Positions 43,881-53,283 of a stretch of DNA of 64,000 nt are shown piece after piece. The first letter of the stretch is position 1. The number at the start of each line of letters is the position of its first letter. The translations under genes and the position numbers were made by a program. The notes beneath the pieces were generated by a model. It made no database searches, was not told the DNA's origin, and saw nothing but the letters and a program-made list of their open reading frames with translations. The stretch comes from Nocardia cyriacigeorgica (lineage in GTDB: Bacteria > Actinomycetota > Actinomycetes > Mycobacteriales > Mycobacteriaceae): the NCBI RefSeq assembly GCF_005863245.1, contig NZ_VBUT01000003.1, forward strand, positions 434,001 through 498,000, given 5' to 3'.

Positions 43881-46800
43881 CTAACGGCGGATGGCGCCGA
43901 TCGCCTTCTGGATTCGCTTGGCCGACACCGGATAGGGCGTGCCGAGCTTCTGCGCGAACAAGCTGACCCGCAGCTCCTCGATCATCCACCAGATCTCGAC
44001 CACCTCCGGCGCGTGCCTGCGCGGTTCGGGCAACCCGGCCAGTAGCCGGTCGTAGGCCGCGAGCACGGTGTCCACCTCGGCCATCGCCTGCCGGTCGCGC
44101 ACCGCCGAACCGGGTAGCGCCTCCAGCCGAACCACCGCGGCCTGGAGATAGCGCGGCAGTTCACGCAGTCGCGCGCTGCCCCATTCGGAGATGAATCCGT
44201 CGAACACCAGATCCGCGAGCTGCGTGCGCACATCGTCGGCGATGTCGTCGTCGGTGGCGTTGGTCAAGGCCGTCGACACGCGGTGCGCCTGCGTGAGCAC
44301 CGGCACCACCAGACGCACCATCCGCGCGGCCGCACCGGCCAGCTCCGGCCGGACCTTCGCGACCAGCGCCTCGAACTGTTCCGGGCTGCGCACCGGTCCA
44401 CCGGCTGCGGCGATGAGTTCGTCGGCGGCGGCCGCCCGGCAATCGGCGACCAGCGCGTCCAGCGAACCGTAGGGGTTCTGGCTCAGCACCAGGCGGTCGG
44501 CGGGGGACAGGCCGGCGGTGACCGTGCGCAGCGAGGTCGGTATGGCACGCAGGACCAGCTCCCTGGTGCCGGCCCGCATGGCGGTGGCTTGCTCGGCGGG
44601 TGAGCTCAGCACCCGCACCGCGACACCCTCGTCCTCGGGGACCAGCGCCGGATACCCGGTGATGGTCTGCCCGGCGACCTCCCGCTTCACCGTCGCCGGC
44701 ACCGTGCCCAGCGATTCGGCGGTCCACACGACCGCCGGGGCGCGCTCGGCGCCCGCGGTGGCGCGGGCGACCGATTCCGACACCTGTTCCGACAGCCGGG
44801 TTTTCAGCCGGGCCAGGTTCTTGTCGCGGGCCAGGACCGTGCCGTCGGTGTCGACGGCGGCGAAGGTCATCCGCAGATGGTCGGGCAATGCCGACGGGTC
44901 CAGATCACTCGGTGCGATCGGCACCGACCCCAGCCGCGACAGCTCCCGGGCCAGCCCGGTGCGCAGCGGTTCGGCCCGCGGGGTCAGCGCCGCCAGCGCC
45001 GCCGCGGCGAAATCGGGTGCTGGTACCACCGCGCGGCGCAGGTTCTTGGGCAGCGTCTTGATCAACGCCGTCGCCAGCTCCTCGCGCATGCCGGGCACCA
45101 GCCAGTCGAATCCCATGGCCCGGACGTGCGCCAGCTGCGCGACCGGGATCCGTGCGGTGACGCCGTCATCGTCATTGCCGGGCTCGAACTGATAGGTGAG
45201 CGGGAAACTCAGCTCGCCCTGGCGCCAGGCGTCCGGGAAATCGGTCGGGTCCAGTGGTGCCGCGCCCTCGTTGACGACGGTGTCAGCGGTGAAATCCAGC
45301 AGCGTGGGATCGGTGCGCTTCGCGGTACGCCACCAGCTGTCGAAATGCCGGACCGAGACGACGTCGGCGGGCACCCGCCGGTCATAGAACTCGAACAGCA
45401 CTTCGTCGTCGACCAGGATGTCGCGGCGGCGCGCGCGATGTTCGAGATCGGCGACGTCGTCGAGCAGTTCACGGTTGCGATGGAAGAACTCGTGATGGGT
45501 CTGCCATTCCCCCTGTACCAGGGCGTGGCGCAGGAACAGCTCACGCGAGACGACCGGGTCGATGCGGCTGTAATCGACGGGGCGGCGCGTCACCAGGGGG
45601 ACGCCGTAGAGGGTGACGCGTTCGTAGGCGCGGGCGACACCGCGCTTGGACGACCAATGCGGTTCGGAATAGGTGCGTTTGACCAGATCGCCGGCCAGGC
45701 GTTCGGCCCATTCCGGTTCCACCCGCGCGGCCATGCGGCCCCACAGCCGCGAGGTCTCCACCAGTTCGGCGGCCATCACCCAGAGCGGCGGTTTCTTCGC
45801 CAGCGACGAGCCGGGGAAAATCATGAACTTCGCGCCGCGCGCACCGAGGAACTCGCGCGATTCGGCCTCCCGGACGCCGATATGCGACAGCATGCCCGCC
45901 AGCAGCGCCTGGTGGATCGCGGTCACATCCCAGGGGAGCGTGTCATCATCGCTGATGACGGCAGCCTTCGCCGGTGTGCCCGATGCCTTGCCGCGCCCCT
46001 CTGTCTTCGCCGCGCGCGGCGGTTCGGCCGCATGGGCGCTGCCGTCGCTGTGCGCCGACCAGCCCAGACCCTTGGTGATGGTGCGCAGCTGCCCGTGCAG
46101 ATCCTGCCATTCGCGAATGCGCAGATAGTGCAGGAACTCCTCGCGGCACATGCGCCGGAACTGATTGGACGACAACGATTTACGTTGCACCGACAGGTAG
46201 TCCCACAGGCGCAGGTACGCCAGGAAGTCGGAATTCTCGACGACGAACCGCGCGTGCTTGGTGTCGGCGGCCTGCTGCTGATCGGCCGGCCGTTCGCGCA
46301 CATCCTGAATCGACAACGCCGCCACGATGATCAGCACCTCGGCCAGACAGCCGTCGCGATGGGCCTGCACCAGCATCCGCGCCATCCGCGGATCCACCGG
46401 CAGGCGCGCCATCTCCCGGCCGATCGGCGTCAACGCCAGGCCGCCGTCGTCCTCGGTTCGGCGACGCGATCCACGTCCGCGTCCCCGCGATCGGTCCGCA
46501 CGCGCGGCCGATCCGGCGGGCTCGCCGGCGTCGGCGGGCTCGGTGCCGCTGTCGGCAAGTTCGGCGGGCTCGGTGCCATCGGTTGCTGCGGGGCGGCCGC
46601 TGCCCGCGGGCGCGGCCCGGCGGGCGATTGCCCCCAACTCCTCGAGCAGTGCGATGCCGTCGCGGATCGCCCGCGAATCCGGCGGCTCCACGAACGGGAA
46701 CTTCTCGATGTCACCGAGGCCGAGCGCGGTCATCTGCAGGATGACCGCCGCCAGATTCGTGCGCAGAATCTCCGGATCGGTGAACAGCGGACGTGATTCG

Positions 46801-48065
46801 AAATCGTCCTCGGAATACAGCCGGATGCAGATGCCGTCGGCCACACGCCCGCAGCGCCCGGACCGCTGACGCGCCGAGGCCTGCGAGATCGGCTCGATCG
46901 GCAGCCGCTGCACCTTCGTGCGCATCGAATACCGCGAAATCCGTGCGGTGCCGGGATCGACGACGTAGCGGATGCCAGGGACTGTCAGAGACGTCTCGGC
47001 GACATTGGTGGCCAGCACGACACGGCGGCCGGTGTGCGGGGCGAAGACGCGATGCTGCTCGGCCGCCGACAGCCGCGCATACAGCGGCAGGATCTCGGTG
47101 CGCGGCAGTTTCAGCTCACGCAGGGCGTCGGCGGCATCGCGGATTTCGCGTTCACCGGACAGGAACACCAGCACATCGCCGTCGCCCTCGGCGAACAGCT
47201 CGGTCACCGCGTCACCGATGGCGTCGACGGGATCGCGGTCCAGGACGCGGTCCTCGTCGTCCTCGTCGGCGGCGGGCACCGGCAGCGCCAGCGGCCGATA
47301 CCGGATCTCCACCGGGTACGACCGGCCCGACACCTCGACGATGGGTGCCGGTGTCCCGGCGGCGTCGGCGAAATGGCGGGCGAACAGTTCCGGATCGATG
47401 GTGGCGGAGGTGATGATCACCTTCAGGTCGGGCCGGCGCGGCAGCAACTGTTTGAGATAGCCGAGCAGGAAATCGATGTTGAGGCTGCGTTCGTGCGCCT
47501 CGTCGATGATGATCGTGTCGTAGTTGCGCAGCAGCCGGTCGCGTTGGATCTCGGCGAGCAGGATGCCGTCGGTCATCAGCTTGACCAGGGTGTGTTCGGC
47601 GGCCTGATCGGTGAAGCGGACGGTGTATCCGACGGCGTCGCCCAGTTCGGTGCCCAGTTCCTCGGCAATGCGTTCGGCGACCGCGCGGGCGGCGAGCCTG
47701 CGCGGCTGGGTGTGGCCGATCATGCCGCGGATACCGCGTCCGAGCTCGAGGCAGATCTTCGGGATCTGCGTGGTCTTGCCCGAACCCGTCTCACCCGCCA
47801 CGATCACGACCTGGTGGGCGGCGATGGCGGCGGCGATATCGTCGCGGCGGGCGGTGACCGGAAGTTGTTCCGGATACCGGATCTCGGGTACGGCGGACCG
47901 CCGGTTCTCGATCCGCGCTTCGGCCACCGCGATCTCGGTCTCGATGCGCCCGAGATCACCGCCGCGTGCGCGGTCGAGCTGCCTGCGCAGCCGGTGCTCG
48001 TCGCGGAGGGTGAGGGTGGCCAGGCGGTTGCGAAGCTCACGCGGGGTGGTTGCGGTCCTGGTCAT
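43881..48065 (-). CDS. hrpA: ATP-dependent RNA helicase HrpA
   Basis: 1394 residues, long form. Walker A GETGSGKT at 91-98, DEAH at 188-191, SAT motif (ITSATID), helicase C domain with RQRSGRCGRVADG, then HA2/OB and the long HrpA-specific C-terminal region. Two low-complexity inserts, rich in Ala, Gly, Glu and Arg, lie near residues 490-545 (RSRGRGRGSRRR) and 670-710. In E. coli HrpA resolves stalled ribosomes and processes fimbrial mRNA. The rest of the enzyme is intact. Transcribed alone; a gene-free stretch lies upstream. Confidence 0.96.
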   Translation of the reverse strand: MTRTATTPRELRNRLATLTLRDEHRLRRQLDRARGGDLGRIETEIAVAEARIENRRSAVPEIRYPEQLPVTARRDDIAAAIAAHQVVIVAGETGSGKTTQIPKICLELGRGIRGMIGHTQPRRLAARAVAERIAEELGTELGDAVGYTVRFTDQAAEHTLVKLMTDGILLAEIQRDRLLRNYDTIIIDEAHERSLNIDFLLGYLKQLLPRRPDLKVIITSATIDPELFARHFADAAGTPAPIVEVSGRSYPVEIRYRPLALPVPAADEDDEDRVLDRDPVDAIGDAVTELFAEGDGDVLVFLSGEREIRDAADALRELKLPRTEILPLYARLSAAEQHRVFAPHTGRRVVLATNVAETSLTVPGIRYVVDPGTARISRYSMRTKVQRLPIEPISQASARQRSGRCGRVADGICIRLYSEDDFESRPLFTDPEILRTNLAAVILQMTALGLGDIEKFPFVEPPDSRAIRDGIALLEELGAIARRAAPAGSGRPAATDGTEPAELADSGTEPADAGEPAGSAARADRSRGRGRGSRRRTEDDGGLALTPIGREMARLPVDPRMARMLVQAHRDGCLAEVLIIVAALSIQDVRERPADQQQAADTKHARFVVENSDFLAYLRLWDYLSVQRKSLSSNQFRRMCREEFLHYLRIREWQDLHGQLRTITKGLGWSAHSDGSAHAAEPPRAAKTEGRGKASGTPAKAAVISDDDTLPWDVTAIHQALLAGMLSHIGVREAESREFLGARGAKFMIFPGSSLAKKPPLWVMAAELVETSRLWGRMAARVEPEWAERLAGDLVKRTYSEPHWSSKRGVARAYERVTLYGVPLVTRRPVDYSRIDPVVSRELFLRHALVQGEWQTHHEFFHRNRELLDDVADLEHRARRRDILVDDEVLFEFYDRRVPADVVSVRHFDSWWRTAKRTDPTLLDFTADTVVNEGAAPLDPTDFPDAWRQGELSFPLTYQFEPGNDDDGVTARIPVAQLAHVRAMGFDWLVPGMREELATALIKTLPKNLRRAVVPAPDFAAAALAALTPRAEPLRTGLARELSRLGSVPIAPSDLDPSALPDHLRMTFAAVDTDGTVLARDKNLARLKTRLSEQVSESVARATAGAERAPAVVWTAESLGTVPATVKREVAGQTITGYPALVPEDEGVAVRVLSSPAEQATAMRAGTRELVLRAIPTSLRTVTAGLSPADRLVLSQNPYGSLDALVADCRAAAADELIAAAGGPVRSPEQFEALVAKVRPELAGAAARMVRLVVPVLTQAHRVSTALTNATDDDIADDVRTQLADLVFDGFISEWGSARLRELPRYLQAAVVRLEALPGSAVRDRQAMAEVDTVLAAYDRLLAGLPEPRRHAPEVVEIWWMIEELRVSLFAQKLGTPYPVSAKRIQKAIGAIRR

Positions 48066-48439
48066 TGCGGCATCCAGCCTAATGGACGCAGTCTGCGGCG
48101 GTCCTCCGGTTTTCCGCCCGACGCCAGCCGAACACAGCGGACGGCCAGCTCATCGAGCCGCCGTTTGCGGGTGAGGTGACCGGAGACACACGCGCGGTGG
48201 CGGGCATGCCGGCGTCGCAGTTCTCCGGTGAGCCGGGCCGGCGTCTGTGCCAGGTTCCGGCGCGGACATGAGGCGCGATCCACAGGAACCGGAGCAGTGC
48301 GAGCTCGGTGGACCGGCACCCGGTGGAACCGATGCCTCAGGGCGAGCGGGCCTCGCGTCGGGGTCCGGCAGGTTGCCGTCGGTGTGCGCGTCCGCGATTC
48401 GCCGAGTCGATCGACTGTTCATATGCGACCATCAGGCCC
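48066..48439. other. gene-free stretch between divergent hrpA and Pr6Pr genes
   Basis: 374 bases, GC-rich, with no convincing coding frame, RNA or clear repeat. It must carry the promoters of hrpA and of the Pr6Pr membrane protein. Confidence 0.55.
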
Positions 48440-49093
48440 ATGATCACCAGCTCGGGTGCACCGGTGTGGGTTCGGGTGCTGCGACTTGCTTTCGGTGTGC
48501 TGGGAGTGGTGGCGCTGGCCTGGATTCCGCTGCGCAATCTCGGTGAGTCCGGATTCTCCACCGTCAACTACTTCAGCTACTTCACCATCCAATCCAATGT
48601 GCTCGGCGTGGTGGTGCTGCTGGTCGGTGCCCTGTTCGACCCGGCCGATCGCCGGTGGCAGGCGATCCGCGGGGCGAGCGCGCTGTACCTGCTGATCACC
48701 GGGGTGGTGTACGCGGTGCTGCTGGCGAACATCGACGTCATGCTCACCGACCGCTGGATCAACGATGTGCTGCACCGGCTGCTGCCGCTGGTGATGGTGC
48801 TCGACTGGGTGCTGGTCCCGGTTGCTCTCGGCCTCACCGGCCGTCTGCTCGGAGCGCTGCTGATCTATCCGGCCGTGTACGGCGCGTACACGCTGATCCG
48901 CGGCCCCTTCGTGGACTGGTATCCGTACCCCTTCCTCGACCCGCGCGAACAGGGGTATGTGTCGCTGTTCATCGGGCTGGTCGTGCTCACCGGTGTGTTC
49001 GCGCTGCTCGCGGTGGCGGTTGTCGCGCTCGGCGGGCTCGCGCGGCGCTGGCAGGATGGACGGCGCACCGCCGTCGAACCGAGGAGCGCCTGA
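48440..49093 (+). CDS. Pr6Pr family membrane protein
   Basis: 217 residues, six membrane helices. The FSTVNYFSYFTIQSNVLGVVVLLVGAL segment (about 32-58) carries the family hallmark F-S-Y-F-T-I-Q-S-N, and LHRLLPLVMVLDWVL and GPFVDWYPYPFLDP are also conserved in the FAR-17a/AIG1-like Pr6Pr group. Eukaryotic relatives hydrolyse fatty-acid esters of hydroxy fatty acids; the bacterial function is unknown. The stop shares one base with the start of the aminotransferase (TGATG). Confidence 0.85.
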   Translation: MITSSGAPVWVRVLRLAFGVLGVVALAWIPLRNLGESGFSTVNYFSYFTIQSNVLGVVVLLVGALFDPADRRWQAIRGASALYLLITGVVYAVLLANIDVMLTDRWINDVLHRLLPLVMVLDWVLVPVALGLTGRLLGALLIYPAVYGAYTLIRGPFVDWYPYPFLDPREQGYVSLFIGLVVLTGVFALLAVAVVALGGLARRWQDGRRTAVEPRSA

Positions 49094-50316
49094 TGGGATC
49101 ACTGTGGCATGGTTTCGCCGATATGGGCGCCGTCGAACGTGACGGCGCCTTTGTCGTCGCGCGGGGCGAGGGAGCCTACATCTGGGACGAAGCCGGCAAC
49201 CGCTACCTCGACGCCACCGCCGGGTTGTGGTTCGCCAACGTCGGCCACGGTCGCCGCGAGATCGCTGACGCGGTGAGCCGCCAGCTGTCCCAGCTCGCCC
49301 ACTACTCCAATTTCGGTGATCTCGCCGCGCCCGTCACCCGGGACCTGGCCGAACGGCTGGCCGCCATCGCGCCGGTGCCCGGCAGCAAGATCTTCTTCAC
49401 CTCCGGCGGATCCGACTCCATCGACACCGCCGCGAAACTGGCCCGCCGCTACTGGCATGAGCTGGGCCGGCCGGGCAAGTCGATCATCGTCGGGCGCCGG
49501 CTCGCATATCACGGCATGCATGTCGCCGGCACCGCCCTGTCGGGCCTTGCGCCGAACCGGGAAGGGTACGGCGAGCTGATGGCCGACGCCCGCACCGTCG
49601 AATGGGATGACGCCAAGGCCCTGCTGGCGCTGATCGAGGAGATCGGCGCCGAACGCATCGCGGCGTTCTTCTGCGAGCCGATCATCGGCGCCGGCGGGGT
49701 GTATCTGCCGCCCGAGGGCTATCTGAACGAGGTGCGCCGCATCTGCCGAGATCATGACATCCTGTTCGTCGTCGACGAGGTGGTCACCGGCTTCGGCCGG
49801 ATCGGCGGGTCCTGGTTCGCCTCCACCCGCTTCGGCCTCGAGCCGGATCTGATGACCACCGCCAAGGGATTGACCTCCGGCTATCTGCCGATGGGCGCGG
49901 TGTTCATCGCCCCGCGGGTCGCCGAGCCCTTCTTCCGCGGTGGCGTGTGGTGGCGTCACGGCTACACCTACGGCGGTCACGCCGGTTCGGCTGCCGCGGC
50001 CATGGCCAATCTCGACATCATCGAACGCGAATCCCTGCTCACCGCGTCCGCGCACCTGGAATCGGCGCTGCACACCCATCTGGCGCCGCTGGCCGCCCAT
50101 CCCAGGGTCGCCGAGGTCCGCAGCGGGCTCGGCGCCGTCGCCGCCGTCCAGCTGACCGATCCCGCCGAAGCCCCCGCCATGGTGAAAGCGCTGCGTGCCC
50201 AAGGGGTTTCCGCGCGCGCCGCCGGTGCGGGCGCCCTTCAGCTGTCCCCGCCGTTCGTCATGATCGACGACCAACTGACCGAGCTCGCCGGCGCCTTCAC
50301 TCGCGCACTCGGCTGA
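49093..50316 (+). CDS. class III (omega) aminotransferase
   Basis: 407 residues. PLP enzyme of the class III group: IFFTSGGSDSIDTAAKLARRYW, AFFCEPIIGAGGVYLPPEGYL, FVVDEVVTGFGRIG, and the Schiff-base Lys in MTTAKGLTSGYLPMGAV (about residue 258). It moves the amino group of an omega-amino donor to a keto acid. Possible donors include beta-alanine, GABA or diamines. The polyamine operon is 4 kb away but there is no operon link. Start overlaps the upstream stop by one base. Confidence 0.9.
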   Translation: MGSLWHGFADMGAVERDGAFVVARGEGAYIWDEAGNRYLDATAGLWFANVGHGRREIADAVSRQLSQLAHYSNFGDLAAPVTRDLAERLAAIAPVPGSKIFFTSGGSDSIDTAAKLARRYWHELGRPGKSIIVGRRLAYHGMHVAGTALSGLAPNREGYGELMADARTVEWDDAKALLALIEEIGAERIAAFFCEPIIGAGGVYLPPEGYLNEVRRICRDHDILFVVDEVVTGFGRIGGSWFASTRFGLEPDLMTTAKGLTSGYLPMGAVFIAPRVAEPFFRGGVWWRHGYTYGGHAGSAAAAMANLDIIERESLLTASAHLESALHTHLAPLAAHPRVAEVRSGLGAVAAVQLTDPAEAPAMVKALRAQGVSARAAGAGALQLSPPFVMIDDQLTELAGAFTRALG

Positions 50317-50534
50317 ACCGCGTCCGGCATCGGCCGCAGGTCCGTCTCGAGGTGCCGGCGCAACCGATCCCGCCGACGACGGCCGGGCGGTCCGGCCGAG
50401 TCGACGCCGTCCGCATCCGGCGGATCATCAGCTGATCCCGCGTCGCATCCGCGACGAAAGTCCGCCGCATCGCCTGCCGTGATGCGATCATGGACAACGG
50501 TGTCCACGGTCGCTGCGGCGAAAGGCGGTGCGGG

Positions 50535-51164
50535 GTGGCGGAATTCGTGCTCGAATATGCGGCGCTGCGGTGGATGGTGGTCGGTGCGTTCGTCATCGCG
50601 GCGGTCGTGGTCCTCGCGCGAGTGATGGCACCGGTGCCCGCGGCTGTCGCGGCAGACGCCTCGCCGGCGCGTGTCGGGTGTTCGGCCGATGCGCACCACC
50701 GGGAATCGGATGCGGCCCATCTGATCATGTGCGCGGTCATGCTCGCGATGCTGGTGTTCCCGGTGCATGCGCACGGGCCCGCGATGCGCGGCGTGCTGAT
50801 CTCGATGACAGTCGCGTTCGCGATGCTGCTCGCGGTGCGGGTGGTCGAATGGCAGGTCGAGGGCCGGGTGCTGCCGGTGGCGCGGGTCGGTGCCCTCGGC
50901 TACCACATGGTCGCCGCTGCGGTGATGCTGTACGCCATGTCCGGCCATAGCGCGAGCGACCATAACGCCGGGCCGTCGTCCGCTGCGGTGATCGCGTTGG
51001 CGTTGCTGTTCGCTGTCGACGCTGCCGTCCTGCTCGGCTGTGCGGTCACCCGGCGGGACCTACCCTGGCTCGACCATGCCGGTGCGCGGCCCGCCGCACT
51101 CGTGCCGCACCTCGTGATGGATCTGGGCACCGCGTACATGTTGATCGCCGCGGTCGCGGGCTGA
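50535..51164 (+). CDS. DUF5134 membrane protein
   Basis: 209 residues from GTG behind AAAGG. Five or six membrane helices with several His residues at their ends: HHRESDAAHLIMCAVMLAML, FPVHAH, GYHMVAAAVMLYAMSGH and PHLVMDLGTAYMLI. This histidine pattern is typical of actinobacterial DUF5134 proteins and hints at metal or heme binding, but no function is known. An earlier ATG 15 codons upstream is possible. Confidence 0.75.
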   Translation: MAEFVLEYAALRWMVVGAFVIAAVVVLARVMAPVPAAVAADASPARVGCSADAHHRESDAAHLIMCAVMLAMLVFPVHAHGPAMRGVLISMTVAFAMLLAVRVVEWQVEGRVLPVARVGALGYHMVAAAVMLYAMSGHSASDHNAGPSSAAVIALALLFAVDAAVLLGCAVTRRDLPWLDHAGARPAALVPHLVMDLGTAYMLIAAVAG

Positions 51165-51182
51165 CGCCGGCTCGGACCGCGC

Positions 51183-51857
51183 TTACAGGTCCACGAACGA
51201 ATCGGCGACGACGCGCCCGCCCAGGCGCACCCAGCCGTCGGAATCCCATTCGGTGAAGATCTGCGACCCCTGGCCCTGGGTGATCTTCAGGCCGCGCCGC
51301 AGCAACGCCGTCAGCGCGACCGCGGCGGCGCCGGTGGCCTCGTCCTCGGCGATCCCCATGGCGGGCGCGAACATCCGCGAGCGCAGCGAACCGCGATGCT
51401 CATCGGTCCACGCCCACAGATAGTGCGAACCGTCGGTGAAGTCCGCGGGGTCGACGGCGGCGAGTTCTTCCGGCTGGTCGAGCTGATGGAAGCTGAACGT
51501 GGGCGCCCAGGTGCCCCGTGCCCTGATCCACACCAGGCCGTCGGCCAGTTCCACCGGCACCGGTCCCGCCGGGACGTCGAGAGTGTGCACCGGCATGCCG
51601 TGCTCGGCCAGCCACCAGCCGGTGCCGACGGAGGGGTGTCCGGCGAAGGGCAGTTCCACGGCGGGGGTGTAGATCCGGACCCGGGCGATCTCGGCGACAG
51701 GGTCCTCCACGAAGACCGTCTCGCTGTAGCCGAGGCGGGCCGCGACCGCCTGCCGTTGCGGCTCCGCGACCTCGGTGGCCCGGACGACACCCAGCGGGTT
51801 GCCGAATCGCCCCGTCGTATCGGTGAATACCCGCAACACTTCAGCCTGTGTGCCCAT
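51183..51857 (-). CDS. PhzF family isomerase/epimerase-like protein (Rv2716 counterpart)
   Basis: 224 residues from ATG (MGTQAEVLRVFTD). PhzF pattern: GNPLGVV, a candidate catalytic Glu in LGYSETVFVED, PFAGHPSVGTGWWL, MFAPAMGIAEDEATGAAAVAL, and Gly-rich end TQGQGSQIF. PhzF itself isomerises dihydrohydroxyanthranilate. The group is diverse and the substrate here is unknown. It is shorter than phenazine PhzF (about 280). Convergent with the DUF5134 gene. Confidence 0.88.
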   Translation of the reverse strand: MGTQAEVLRVFTDTTGRFGNPLGVVRATEVAEPQRQAVAARLGYSETVFVEDPVAEIARVRIYTPAVELPFAGHPSVGTGWWLAEHGMPVHTLDVPAGPVPVELADGLVWIRARGTWAPTFSFHQLDQPEELAAVDPADFTDGSHYLWAWTDEHRGSLRSRMFAPAMGIAEDEATGAAAVALTALLRRGLKITQGQGSQIFTEWDSDGWVRLGGRVVADSFVDL

Positions 51858-51996
51858 GTCAGCCGAGCGTACTCGGCGCACGCGAGACCGTAAGGGGGTG
51901 AATGTCGCACATCACAGCAAATATCTGGCAAACATGACCGGACGACGATGGCCCCGGCCACCCGGGGCCGGGGCCATCGAAACGGCGGAATACGGG

Positions 51997-52536
51997 TCAG
52001 ACCGCGGCCGTGACCAGCGCCTCGGTGGTCTGCACGGCCTGGCCGACACCGGCCACGATCGCGGCCGCGCGCAGCGCCTCGAAGATCACCTCACGAGAAA
52101 CACCCTCTTCGCGCAGGGTGTGCTCGTGCGCCTCCAGGCAGTGCTGGCAGCCGTTGATCGAGGACACCGCGAACGACCACAGCTCGAAGTCGGCCTTGTC
52201 GACGCCTGGGGAACCGATGATCTGCATCCGCAGACCGGCCCGCAGGTCGTCGTACTTGCCGCCCAGGAACGCCTTGCCGCGATAGAACACATTGTTCATG
52301 CCCATGATGGAGGCGGCGCCGAGCGCGGCATTGTAGGCCTCCGCCGACAGGGTGTCCGCGGCCTCTTCGGCGATCTCACGCAGCGTGGTGGCCGAGCGGG
52401 TCGCGGCAGCGGTGGCCAGCAGGGTGCCCCACAGCTGCTGCTCGTTCAGCACGGTGGTGCGCGCGATCGAGGACAGGTTGAGCTTGAGGTCCTTCGCGTA
52501 CTCCGGTAGCGAATTCTTCAGATTGTCGATGCTCAT
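51997..52536 (-). CDS. ahpD: alkyl hydroperoxide reductase AhpD
   Basis: 179 residues. All-helical AhpD with the redox pair C130-x2-C133 ([13 protein letters not shown]) and nearby His and Glu forming the proton relay. In mycobacteria AhpD, reduced by dihydrolipoamide through Lpd/DlaT, recharges AhpC. It follows ahpC with a 9-base gap, so they form an operon. Confidence 0.96.
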   Translation of the reverse strand: MSIDNLKNSLPEYAKDLKLNLSSIARTTVLNEQQLWGTLLATAAATRSATTLREIAEEAADTLSAEAYNAALGAASIMGMNNVFYRGKAFLGGKYDDLRAGLRMQIIGSPGVDKADFELWSFAVSSINGCQHCLEAHEHTLREEGVSREVIFEALRAAAIVAGVGQAVQTTEALVTAAV

Positions 52537-52545
52537 GGTGCTACC

Positions 52546-53133
52546 TCAGACGCTCGCGGCCAGCAGCTCGCCGGCGTTGATGGTCGGGTCGCCCTTCTTC
52601 CAGTTGCAGGCGCACAGCTCGTCGGACTGCAGCGCGTCGAGCACCCGCAGCACCTCGTCGACGTTGCGGCCGACCGAACCCGCGGTGACCGAGACGAACT
52701 GGATCTCGTTGTTCGGGTCGACGATGAAGGTGGCGCGGTCGGCGACGCCGTCGGCGTTGAGAACGCCGGTGGCGGTGGCCAGCTCACGCTTGAGGTCCGA
52801 CAGCATCGGGAAGGGGAGGGTCTTCAGGTCCTCGTGCTGGGCCCGCCACTGGAAGTGCACGAACTCGTTGTCGACGGACACGCCGAGCACCTGCGCGTCG
52901 CGGTCGGCGAATTCGTCGTTGAGCTTGCCGAACGCGGCGATCTCGGTGGGGCAGACGAAGGTGAAGTCCTTCGGCCAGAAGAACACGATCCGCCACTTGC
53001 CCGCGTGGTCGTCGCTGGTGATCTGAGTGAAGTAGTCGTCTGGCTGCTGAGCGTCGACCTTCGACAGGTCACCGCCGATCACCGCGGTGAGGTTGTACGC
53101 CGGGAACTGGTCGCCGATGGTCAGCAGGGCCAT
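52546..53133 (-). CDS. ahpC: peroxiredoxin AhpC
   Basis: 195 residues from ATG. Peroxidatic Cys61 (FTFVCPTEI) and C-terminal Cys174 and Cys176 (LCACNWKKG), the same numbering as the three-cysteine mycobacterial AhpC. It reduces organic peroxides and peroxynitrite and is recycled by AhpD. Divergent from oxyR with 130 bases between. Confidence 0.96.
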   Translation of the reverse strand: MALLTIGDQFPAYNLTAVIGGDLSKVDAQQPDDYFTQITSDDHAGKWRIVFFWPKDFTFVCPTEIAAFGKLNDEFADRDAQVLGVSVDNEFVHFQWRAQHEDLKTLPFPMLSDLKRELATATGVLNADGVADRATFIVDPNNEIQFVSVTAGSVGRNVDEVLRVLDALQSDELCACNWKKGDPTINAGELLAASV

Positions 53134-53237
53134 GCTCATCTCCTCTTTCATGTCGGAAGCCGGCTGGTCGTGCGACCAGCCGGCGGTGCGAAAAAGCTCA
53201 TCTGTGATCTTGCCCAACAACCGGTGAAAGGTAAAGG

Positions 53238-53283
53238 TGATAAGTCGCACTACACTGATAGGCGTGACTGATCAGACTTATCA
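53238..53283. promoter_or_regulatory. candidate OxyR-binding sequences
   Basis: TGATAA (53238-53243), TGATAG (53256-53261) and the inverted TTATCA (53278-53283) flank the oxyR start. They match the TTATC/GATAA half-sites reported for mycobacterial OxyR at oxyR-ahpC. The arrangement fits autorepression of oxyR, and the distance to ahpC is suited to divergent activation. Confidence 0.5.

Noticed and set aside
44877..46796. 639-codon plus-strand frame opposite hrpA
   Set aside because: The opposite strand encodes helicase motifs in order; no domain is visible in this frame.
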